DNA from: Chloroflexota bacterium
GTDB taxonomy: Bacteria > Chloroflexota > Anaerolineae > Promineifilales > Promineifilaceae
Assembly: GCA_024223125.1 (NCBI GenBank)
Contig: JAAEOP010001347.1
Span: 1-10,226 of the forward strand
Length of the DNA stretch: 10,226 bases
Direction of reading: 5' to 3'
Positions 1 through 4,498 of this stretch are shown one piece after another. The translations under genes were made by a program, and so were the position numbers. Numbering within the stretch: the stretch's first letter is position 1; every line of letters begins with the position of its first letter. The notes beneath the pieces were generated by a model. The model had not been told where the DNA came from. It searched no databases and was given only the letters and a program-made list of their open reading frames with translations.

Positions 1-118
1 GTCCTACTTCCTGCCCTGGAACCATACCGCGCTAGTGGCTCCGTTGGTTGTCGCGGTCCCGGCCGATCGTCACCGGGGAGGGCAGGAGGTAGCCCGCAAG
101 CGGCGGGCTGGTTGGGGG
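1..118. other. Non-coding or unassigned edge sequence with hairpins
   Basis: I see no convincing gene here on either strand. A perfect 7-bp hairpin (AGCCCGC, loop AAGCG, GCGGGCT; 91-109) lies about 10 nt beyond the stop of the minus-strand gene at 119-286. It has no T-run on that strand, so it is at best a weak terminator or a 3' mRNA structure. A second inverted repeat pairs 4-17 (CTACTTCCTGCCCT) with 79-92 (AGGGCAGGAGGTAG), 13 of 14 positions, enclosing 61 nt. A minus-strand ATG at 23-25 opens a frame to the window edge, but it has no good ribosome binding site and is too short to judge. Confidence 0.3.
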
Positions 119-286
119 TTATCTAATCCCTCTATTGTTCAATTCCTTGCGGATTTTTGCCAGTTTCGCGGCCTCGCTACGTTTGGCGATTTCGTCACGT
201 TGGGGGAAGGGGGAACAACAGGTTAAATAATATCTTTCTTCAAGTAATCTCTCCGTGCTGTTGCTTGCTATTGATTCCCAATCCAT
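119..286 (-). CDS. Small hypothetical protein (55 aa)
   Basis: Below the usual ORF length cut-off, but well supported. The minus-strand ATG at 284-286 is preceded by a clear Shine-Dalgarno (AAGGAGCG, 7-8 nt away), and a well-formed promoter lies upstream (340-368). The protein starts MDWESIASNSTERLLEERYY and ends in a Lys/Arg/Glu-rich helix (roughly residues 30-55, EIAKRSEAAKLAKIRKELNN). It has two adjacent cysteines (23-24) and no membrane segment. The charged helical C-terminus suggests a small nucleic-acid- or protein-binding factor, but I recognise no family. It is transcribed divergently from the Cro-like regulator at 475, a position typical of early or lysogeny-control genes in temperate phages; that role is inference. 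Confidence 0.7.
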   Translation of the reverse strand: MDWESIASNSTERLLEERYYLTCCSPFPQRDEIAKRSEAAKLAKIRKELNNRGIR

Positions 287-339
287 TGTTTCGCTCCTTG
301 CCCGTTTTGGGCTAAAATTTATTTAACTTTCTAGCTTCT

Positions 340-368
340 ATTATATACCATACATTATATAATTGCAA
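340..368 (-). promoter_or_regulatory. Sigma-70-type promoter of the 119-286 gene
   Basis: On the minus strand, TTGCAA (363-368) and a perfect TATAAT (340-345) are separated by exactly 17 bp. The 5' leader then contains a small hairpin (GCCC, loop of five, GGGC; 300-312) directly in front of the Shine-Dalgarno, which could modulate translation. The plus strand of the -35 region reads TGCAAC, the same half-site found in the palindrome at 7181-7197. Confidence 0.6.
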
Positions 369-421
369 CCCCCTTTACCCTACGCTAACCTTAAATATAT
401 AATAAGGATTGCATATTGCTA

Positions 422-450
422 TTGACATACTAAATAGGATATGATACTAT
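422..450 (+). promoter_or_regulatory. Promoter of the Cro-like regulator, with overlapping operator-like palindrome
   Basis: A consensus TTGACA (422-427) is followed after 17 bp by TACTAT (445-450) with an upstream TG (extended -10, 442-443). An imperfect palindrome, ATAG-N9-CTAT with further matching pairs (434-450, 12 of 17 symmetric positions), lies over the spacer and -10. This is where an autorepressor of the Cro/CI type would bind. The promoter call is strong; the operator is inference. Confidence 0.65.
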
Positions 451-474
451 TATTGTACCGAAAGGAGCAGCATA

Positions 475-672
475 ATGAACCAATTACCAAAATTATTAGA
501 GGAACGGGGATGGACATCATACCGGCTATCTCGGCAATCTGGGCTATTTGCAAATAGTGTGAAGAAACTCGTAGATTCCGCCAAAATCCCAGATGGAACA
601 GAATACAAAACATTGCGCTCAATCGCTGAGGCGTTAGGCGTAACTATTGACGATTTAGAAAAAGCCAACTAA
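475..672 (+). CDS. Cro/CI-type HTH transcriptional regulator (65 aa)
   Basis: Single-domain Cro/CI-like DNA-binding protein. Helices fit the XRE/HTH_26 pattern: LPKLLEERGWTSYRLSRQSG (helix 1 and start of helix 2), recognition region around FANSVKKLVDS (residues 26-36), and the family-typical ending LRSIAEALGVTIDDLEK (47-63). The 65-residue length suits a Cro-like or minimal repressor without an oligomerisation domain. The start is fixed by AAAGGAG (461-467), 7 nt before the ATG, under a strong promoter. A strong terminator follows closely, so it is a monocistronic unit. It probably controls its own promoter and perhaps the divergent minus-strand gene (inference). Confidence 0.88.
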   Translation: MNQLPKLLEERGWTSYRLSRQSGLFANSVKKLVDSAKIPDGTEYKTLRSIAEALGVTIDDLEKAN

Positions 673-676
673 CCCC

Positions 677-711
677 AGACGGCCAGCCTCCCCAGGTCTA
701 GCCGTCTTTTT
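677..711 (+). terminator. Intrinsic terminator after the Cro-like gene
   Basis: AGACGGC (677-683) pairs with GCCGTCT (701-707). The stem continues with internal pairs (685-689 with 694-699, one bulge) around a CCCC loop and is followed by a T-run (707-711). A second small hairpin (CCGGG, TCTA, CCCGG; 716-729) follows immediately. Since I see no strong promoter between here and the operon starting at 758, that operon may be fed by regulated read-through or antitermination. Confidence 0.85.
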
Positions 712-757
712 GCTGCCGGGTCTACCCGGTGTATTTTGTACCCCAAAAGGCAAAAAA

Positions 758-943
758 ATGAATAACACCGAATACCTAGAATTATATGATCGAGCCTCAA
801 AAAACATTGAGGAAATAGAGATGGATATTAGATGTCTTCTCCATCAACAACGCTATTGGAAAGCCAAGCGAGACCAAGCCGCCGCCGAGCTGCCCGCCGT
901 GGTCGAGGCTGAACGGGTGGCCGGGAAGGTATGGGATAAATAA
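758..943 (+). CDS. Small coiled-coil hypothetical protein (61 aa)
   Basis: I chose the ATG at 758 because AAAAGG (745-750) lies 7 nt upstream. An in-frame TTG at 710 would start inside the terminator and is rejected. The protein (MNNTEYLELYDRASKNIEEI...) is almost entirely charged helix with heptad-like spacing across residues 5-55, so probably a short coiled coil. It has no catalytic motif and no recognisable family. It opens the replication operon and its stop abuts the GTG of the next gene with no spacer. Small proteins in this position are common in phage early regions and usually uncharacterised. Confidence 0.65.
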   Translation: MNNTEYLELYDRASKNIEEIEMDIRCLLHQQRYWKAKRDQAAAELPAVVEAERVAGKVWDK

Positions 944-1417
944 GTGAAATTAAAACCATATATACCTGTATACACAACTATTTCTCAAGAAATCGGATAT
1001 ATCAGAAGTATAATATCCGGCAAAATAATACTGGACTTTGGGACCTCTGTCTCGTCCAGCATAACGCAAATTGCAAAAGCCACTTGCTTGGATAAATCAA
1101 CTGTTAGCAAGGCCATAAAATGGCTTGAAAGGGAAAACTATATAAAATCTGACAGCAAAGAATTTTACCCGGAAGACGCTAAGGAGTTTTTGACTGAAAA
1201 GCCAAAATCTACATATTGGATTGGGGATGGGCAGAGATGCGAATGGTGCGAAAGTTTTTCACCTGTTCTGCAATTGCATCATTATCCAATAGCAAAAGCC
1301 AATGCGGGAAAAAAAACAGTAAAAATATGTCCAGGTTGCCATGCAGAATACCATTATTTGGTTGATGGCGAAAAATATATACCTACAAAAAAACTACTCA
1401 GGTTGATTGAAGAATGA
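944..1417 (+). CDS. HTH-HNH fusion protein (157 aa)
   Basis: Two domains are visible. Residues about 37-70 form a winged-helix/MarR-like HTH (ITQIAKATCLDKSTVSKAIK, then WLERENYI). Residues about 99-137 form a zinc-binding HNH-like finger: C99-x2-C102, the His-His pair 112-113, then C129-x2-C132-H133 and H137. The known HNH fold would make it a nicking or cleaving endonuclease; the HTH would direct it to DNA. The GTG start directly follows the previous stop, and no ATG occurs early in the frame. No strong Shine-Dalgarno is present, so it is probably translationally coupled. The stop overlaps the next start (ATGA). The function could also be purely regulatory, with the finger as a structural zinc site. 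Confidence 0.8.
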   Translation: MKLKPYIPVYTTISQEIGYIRSIISGKIILDFGTSVSSSITQIAKATCLDKSTVSKAIKWLERENYIKSDSKEFYPEDAKEFLTEKPKSTYWIGDGQRCEWCESFSPVLQLHHYPIAKANAGKKTVKICPGCHAEYHYLVDGEKYIPTKKLLRLIEE

Positions 1418-2238
1418 CAGGATTCATACCCGCGTTCCCCCTGGCATTATTCGATGAAATAATGCCGCTATTGTCACCCAATGAATGGAAAATTTTCTCG
1501 TTCATATACCGGCGATTGGTTGGATTCGGGAAAAATTCCGACAAATTTTCTTACTCTCAAATCCAAACGGGCACAGGTATAAAGGGCAAGGCCACCATCA
1601 ATAAATGTATCAAATCACTTAACGGCCCTTGGCTAATTGTGACCGGAACGAACGGAAGGAGCAACCTTTTGACTTTTTCGCTGGCAGAAAAGGTTCAAAA
1701 AATGAACTCTTTAGAGACTAAAAGGTTCAATAATTGCACCTTTCCCGACCTAAAAGGTTCAATTATTGAACCGGAATCCCCACAAAAGGTTCAATTATTG
1801 AACACACAATATACTACTACTATAAATAATACTACTACTACTGCAAAACCATTAAAAGGTTCAATTATTGAACCTTTTATAGAAAGCGAGAATGGGGCCG
1901 GTGCTGATTGCCTTAAGGAATTCCAATTGCGCTACGGATCACTTGAGGGGGCCAGCCGCGAAAAAAACCGGCAGGATTATTTACGGACTATCAAATCGCA
2001 TGGAAGCCAGTTGGTTTCAAGGGCTCTCTATGTCGCGTGGGTTGAACGCGACAGGGGGCCAGACTGGAGTCCAAGTTGGTCATATGTCAAAGGAATTCTT
2101 GCCAGTTGGCAGAAAAAAGGAGGCCCAGAGAATGACAATAAAAGACCTACTAATTCAAGAGCAACAAAGACAGCAAAACCCCCCACCCCCCAAACCCTCA
2201 CCCCGGCAGAAATCGAGGCCGAACTTGCAGGCCTGTAA
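1414..2238 (+). CDS. Phage replication initiator, O-like wHTH plus DnaD-like C-terminus
   Basis: The N-terminus (residues 1-90) has the pattern of phage replication protein O: FIPAFPLALFDEIMPLLSPN, then EWKIFSFIYRRLVGFGK and a winged helix SQIQTGTGIKGKATINKCIK. A variable linker (about 92-155) is encoded by the origin iterons and has no conserved protein sequence. The C-terminal part (about 165-236) ends with YVKGILASW (224-232), a match to the YxxxIxxxW motif of DnaD-type domains, which contact DNA and helicase-loading partners. The last 40 residues are Pro/Thr/Lys-rich and overlap the start of the loader gene in another frame. Expected role: bind the iterons and recruit the DnaC-like loader encoded next. 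The start is ATGA-coupled to the preceding gene. Confidence 0.85.
   Translation: MTGFIPAFPLALFDEIMPLLSPNEWKIFSFIYRRLVGFGKNSDKFSYSQIQTGTGIKGKATINKCIKSLNGPWLIVTGTNGRSNLLTFSLAEKVQKMNSLETKRFNNCTFPDLKGSIIEPESPQKVQLLNTQYTTTINNTTTTAKPLKGSIIEPFIESENGAGADCLKEFQLRYGSLEGASREKNRQDYLRTIKSHGSQLVSRALYVAWVERDRGPDWSPSWSYVKGILASWQKKGGPENDNKRPTNSRATKTAKPPTPQTLTPAEIEAELAGL
1688..1803. repeat. Iteron array, four copies at 32-bp period
   Basis: Copies at 1688-1707 (17 of 20 matches to consensus), 1720-1739 (18 of 20), 1752-1771 and 1784-1803 (both perfect). Each is an inverted repeat, GGTTCAAT/ATTGAACC in the complete copies, so a dimeric initiator could bind each with both halves. The 12-nt gaps are not conserved. 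Degeneracy increases toward the left end. Confidence 0.9.
1804..1853. promoter_or_regulatory. A+T-rich trinucleotide-repeat segment, possible unwinding element
   Basis: The stretch holds three ACT triplets, ATA AAT AAT, then four ACT triplets in uninterrupted 3-nt phase (1813-1842), coding Thr/Ile/Asn. The complementary strand therefore reads as TAG-type repeats, which superficially resemble DnaA-trio elements (3'-GAT-5') of bacterial origins. It lies exactly where a lambda-like origin has its unwinding segment. It could also be simple codon repetition in a flexible linker. Confidence 0.5.
1854..1878. repeat. Fifth iteron, extended perfect palindrome
   Basis: This copy has 12-bp arms (AAAAGGTTCAAT / ATTGAACCTTTT) around one central base, the most symmetrical of the five. 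It lies on the far side of the A+T-rich segment, 70 bp from the start of copy 4. Confidence 0.85.
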
Positions 2239-2890
2239 TCGCTGGCCGGATTACCCGGCGTGGACAGGCCCGACCATCAATCCGTCAGAGCATCCTGATT
2301 TAGTCAAGGCGGTGGAGGCAATTCGTCGCCTCGATTCGGGTAACGCGGAGTGTGTAATACTAGCAGGGAGTGTGGGGTGTGGTAAAACTCTACTGGCTAA
2401 TATTTACAGCCATAGCCAGAAAAAACAATATTCGATTGATGGAGAGATTGTAAATGTTGGGCAACCGGCCCGGTTGATATTTAAAACCGAACCTGCGCTT
2501 CTGGAAGAAATCAGATCAACCTATGGGAAACAACATCGGGGCACCCAGAAAGACGCAGATCAAGGAAAAATAATCCGACAATGCAGCAATACTCAAAATC
2601 TAATCATAGATGACATCGGAATCGGGCACGTTAAAGCCGATTCGATGAATTGGTATTATGACATCTGCTGGCAATTATTCAACGACCGAACCGGCAAGCG
2701 CACCCTCATCACCACAAACCTGACCCCCGCCGAACTAGCCGCCCGCGTTGGGACTCGGTCAATGAGCCGCCTAAAAGGGCTGATGGGTGCCAACGCAGAT
2801 GAAGAAATAGCCGGATGCGAGAATTTCGTGAGCTTGTTCGAGGTTCCAGATTATAGGGGGAAAAATTGGGTAATGGGTAAAATGAAATGA
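2132..2890 (+). CDS. DnaC/IstB-like AAA+ helicase loader (252 aa)
   Basis: AAA+ ATPase of the DnaC/DnaI/IstB class that would load the host replicative helicase at the origin. Visible motifs: Walker A GSVGCGKT (79-86), Walker B LIIDDIG (157-163), sensor 1 TLITTNL (191-197), and the box VII/sensor region GTRSMSRLKG (207-216) with the arginines typical of the family. The first ~35 residues are Gln/Pro-rich and probably disordered. The ATG at 2132 is chosen over an earlier in-frame ATG at 1892 because AAAGGAGG (2116-2123) lies 8 nt upstream and because the extension would run antiphase through the conserved part of the initiator. Even so, it overlaps the initiator gene by 107 bp. The stop overlaps the HNH start (ATGA). 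Confidence 0.9.
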   Translation: MTIKDLLIQEQQRQQNPPPPKPSPRQKSRPNLQACNRWPDYPAWTGPTINPSEHPDLVKAVEAIRRLDSGNAECVILAGSVGCGKTLLANIYSHSQKKQYSIDGEIVNVGQPARLIFKTEPALLEEIRSTYGKQHRGTQKDADQGKIIRQCSNTQNLIIDDIGIGHVKADSMNWYYDICWQLFNDRTGKRTLITTNLTPAELAARVGTRSMSRLKGLMGANADEEIAGCENFVSLFEVPDYRGKNWVMGKMK

Positions 2891-3129
2891 AACGATTCAT
2901 CAGCAATAAAATATGGTGGTGGCGTTATCGCCGCCATCTCAAAAGCGACAAATGGCAAAAAACCCGCCTCCGTATTTTGCGCCGGGATGGATTTAAATGT
3001 ACCAAATGCCGGTCAAGAGACCGGCTTCAGGTTCACCACCTGACATATGAGCGAGTCGGCAATGAGGATGATGACGATCTGATTACGCTATGTGATGATG
3101 ATCACGCAGCGGTACACGGGAAGAAATGA
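2887..3129 (+). CDS. Small HNH endonuclease-like protein (80 aa)
   Basis: Basic N-terminus (WWRYRRHLKSDKWQKTRLRI), then an HNH core: C38-x2-C41 (FKCTKCRSRDRLQVHHLTY), catalytic-type His pair 50-51, Asp-rich stretch, then C69 with H73 and H77. Free-standing HNH proteins of this size are common in phages, acting as nicking enzymes near packaging or replication genes. Oddity: the second zinc motif reads CDDDH where C-x2-C-H is usual, so Asp72 stands in place of the expected cysteine. The zinc site may be incomplete or use the aspartate. The start is ATGA-coupled to the loader gene. Confidence 0.85.
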   Translation: MKRFISNKIWWWRYRRHLKSDKWQKTRLRILRRDGFKCTKCRSRDRLQVHHLTYERVGNEDDDDLITLCDDDHAAVHGKK

Positions 3130-3347
3130 AACTAAAATCGGCAAACGGCAAACTTCACCGGGTGGTACACTCCTATACCTCACCCTCCGGCTCAATCGTT
3201 GAGATTTGCAAGGCCGATTTTATGAGATGCAAAACCTGCACATTGAACCCGCATTGCAGATCGATTCAACAATCACCCGAATCGCTGCCGTGCGAAATTC
3301 TATCTTTCGTCTGGGAGAATCCGGACAATTATCTGAGGTGGGAATGA
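3126..3347 (+). CDS. Small Cys-rich hypothetical protein (73 aa)
   Basis: No recognised family. Cysteines at 28, 35, 38, 44 and 56, including CKTCTLNPHC, could form a small zinc or iron-sulfur site. It ends in an aromatic/acidic tail (FVWENPDNYLRWE). It is coupled to the HNH gene by ATGA at 3126 and its stop overlaps the start region of the PAPS-reductase-like gene, so it is translated as part of this operon. It could be a small partner of either neighbour, but nothing in the sequence proves it. Confidence 0.7.
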   Translation: MKLKSANGKLHRVVHSYTSPSGSIVEICKADFMRCKTCTLNPHCRSIQQSPESLPCEILSFVWENPDNYLRWE

Positions 3348-3349
3348 TG
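3336..3349 (+). promoter_or_regulatory. Duplicated translation-initiation signal, copy 1
   Basis: AGGTGGGAATGATG occurs here and identically at 4104-4117, each time at the start of the next gene. AGGTGG lies 5 nt before the second ATG but only 2 nt before the first, so the second ATG (3347) is the likely start. Confidence 0.7.
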
Positions 3350-4105
3350 AAAAAAACTATCTGGTCTTACGGTGGTGGACGGCAATCCATAGCTATTTTG
3401 GTATTGATTGCCCAAGGCAAACTACCAAAACCTGACCTGATTATAATGAGCGACACGAGCCGAGAGCGGGCCAGTACTTGGCGGTATCAATTGAATTACG
3501 GCAAGCCGCTTATGGACAAACTAGAATTGCCGTTTGTTGTCGCAAGTCACGATCTCTCTACGGTTGACCTATACGCCCACAACGGGGATTTATTGCTACC
3601 GACTTTTACAACCAGCGGCGGCAAACTCCCCACTTTTTGCAGCAACGAGTGGAAGAAATACGTTACCCGGCGAAAATTGCGAAAGATGGGATTTGGCCCA
3701 AAAAATCCTATCACAATGTGGTTTGGGATGTCTATAGACGAAATAAGCCGTCTAAGGCACTCTGATGTAGAATGGATTACAAATCATTATCCGCTGTGCT
3801 TTGATTACCCGTTGAGGTCGTTTGAGTGCATCAAAACGGCTGAAGATTACGGGCTTCCGACTCCGCCTCATTCATCTTGCTGGATGTGTCCAAATATGGA
3901 CAATAGGGAGTGGCGCAAAATAAAAAGTGATGACCCCGCAGATTTTCAAGCGGCAATTGAGCTTGATTATCAAATCCGAGAAAAAGACACCCAAGGCGGA
4001 GTTTTTTTGCACCGGAGTCTTGTGCCGTTGGATAAGGCGGATTTGACGATAAAAAGCCAACCCGCGCCATTGTTGGAATGTTCTACTGGCTATTGTTTTA
4101 CATAG
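3347..4105 (+). CDS. Phage PAPS-reductase-like PP-loop ATPase (252 aa)
   Basis: Member of the phosphoadenosine-phosphosulfate reductase/DndC-like adenine nucleotide alpha hydrolase fold. The PP-loop is SYGGGRQS (7-14), followed by LIIMSDTSRE (31-40), as in the family. Cysteines at 98, 161, 178 and 181 (SSCWMCPNM), with more at 245 and 250, could hold an iron-sulfur cluster as in DndC-type proteins. It lacks the recognisable C-terminal signature of true sulfate-assimilation reductases, so a role in nucleic-acid or nucleotide modification is more likely than sulfur metabolism; substrate unknown. ATG 3347 is chosen over 3344 for its 5-nt spacing to AGGTGG. It is adjacent to a nuclease with the same initiation sequence. 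Confidence 0.82.
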   Translation: MKKTIWSYGGGRQSIAILVLIAQGKLPKPDLIIMSDTSRERASTWRYQLNYGKPLMDKLELPFVVASHDLSTVDLYAHNGDLLLPTFTTSGGKLPTFCSNEWKKYVTRRKLRKMGFGPKNPITMWFGMSIDEISRLRHSDVEWITNHYPLCFDYPLRSFECIKTAEDYGLPTPPHSSCWMCPNMDNREWRKIKSDDPADFQAAIELDYQIREKDTQGGVFLHRSLVPLDKADLTIKSQPAPLLECSTGYCFT

Positions 4106-4117
4106 GTGGGAATGATG
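4104..4117 (+). promoter_or_regulatory. Duplicated translation-initiation signal, copy 2
   Basis: Exact copy of the 14 nt at 3336-3349. Here it overlaps the stop of the PAPS-like gene and sets the nuclease start at 4115. Two adjacent genes sharing the same signal suggests matched expression, or that the pair was assembled by duplication or recombination at this sequence. Confidence 0.65.
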
Positions 4118-4435
4118 CCCTACAACCTGGATGAAAATCACAACGACATAGTTCAAGCCCTCCAATGGATGGGAGGCTCGAAGATAATTGACAATGCACG
4201 AGTCAAGCGGGATGAAAAAGGGCAGTTGGATTTATGGTGGGGATTGCCGAACCCGCACGGCGGCCCCGGCATTTGGATTTGGGTGGAGGTAAAAACCGAG
4301 TCCGGCAATTTAACAGAAAAGCAGGAGGAAAATATCAACGATTGCGAGAGTCTCAGATTGCCGGTTGAGGTGATTCGAAACACCGCCGATGTAGAGAGAG
4401 TTTATAAAAAATATCTGAAATTGATGACTAAATAA
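4115..4435 (+). CDS. VRR-NUC-like PD-(D/E)xK nuclease (106 aa)
   Basis: Minimal restriction-endonuclease-fold nuclease of the VRR-NUC type, stand-alone versions of which are common in phages and are thought to act on branched DNA. Visible active-site pattern: an N-terminal helix with conserved acid/His (DENHNDIVQAL, 6-16), GQLDLWWG with Asp39, WVEVKTESGNLTEKQEENI with E58-x-K60 and Gln70, and a closing strand VEVIRNTADVERV (84-96). The length is typical of the family. The start is set by the repeated AGGTGGGAATGATG signal. It is the last gene before the hairpin at 4440. A role in resolving replication intermediates is inferred from context. Confidence 0.83.
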   Translation: MPYNLDENHNDIVQALQWMGGSKIIDNARVKRDEKGQLDLWWGLPNPHGGPGIWIWVEVKTESGNLTEKQEENINDCESLRLPVEVIRNTADVERVYKKYLKLMTK

Positions 4436-4439
4436 AAAA

Positions 4440-4472
4440 AGCGCCCCGGCTGCTATCAACAGCCAGAGCGCT
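4440..4472. other. Intergenic hairpin with A-run on its 5' side
   Basis: AGCGC (4440-4444) pairs with GCGCT (4468-4472) and GGCTG (4448-4452) with CAGCC (4460-4464), with an internal loop and a 7-nt apical loop. On the plus strand no T-run follows, so it is not a classic terminator for the nuclease operon. On the minus strand the preceding A-run (4434-4440) becomes a T-run, making it a terminator against antisense transcripts. It may also be an RNA-processing or stability hairpin. Confidence 0.55.
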
Positions 4473-4498
4473 CAAAACAGGGAAAAAGGGGTACTTCA

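Larger units (their letters stand above)
1688..1878. other. Putative lambda-type replication origin inside the initiator gene
   Basis: Five copies of a near-palindromic 20-mer (consensus AAAAGGTTCAATTATTGAAC) begin at 1688, 1720, 1752, 1784 and 1854. The first four are exactly 32 bp apart, close to three helical turns. A 50-bp A+T-rich segment (1804-1853) separates copies 4 and 5. Iterons plus an A+T-rich unwinding segment within the O gene is the arrangement of phage lambda ori. Relative to the reading frame the copies sit in phases 1, 0, 2, 1 and 2, so the same DNA encodes different peptides, which argues for selection on DNA. Origin function itself is inference. Confidence 0.78.

Noticed and set aside
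35..226. Plus-strand open frame of 63 residues at the left edge
   Set aside because: No ribosome site, no recognisable protein pattern, and it runs antisense to the better supported 119-286 gene.
710..757. TTG start for the small coiled-coil protein
   Set aside because: The extension would be encoded by terminator DNA, while the ATG at 758 has a ribosome site 7 nt upstream.
1688..1878. Regularly spaced repeats as a CRISPR array
   Set aside because: Repeats are 20 nt with only 12-nt gaps, lie inside an open reading frame, and have no cas genes nearby. Iteron origin fits better.
1892..2131. N-terminal extension of the helicase loader from an ATG at 1892
   Set aside because: It would overlap the initiator by almost 350 bp, has no ribosome binding site, and the 80 extra residues resemble no DnaC-type N-terminus. 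The ATG at 2132 has a strong Shine-Dalgarno.
3206..3346. Longer PAPS-reductase-like protein from an ATG at 3206
   Set aside because: The PP-loop strand normally lies at the very N-terminus, and the ATG at 3347 has good Shine-Dalgarno spacing. The extension only shadows the Cys-rich gene.
3831..4165. Minus-strand frames under the PAPS-reductase-like gene
   Set aside because: Shadows of a well-supported plus-strand gene; no promoter or ribosome site and no domain pattern.
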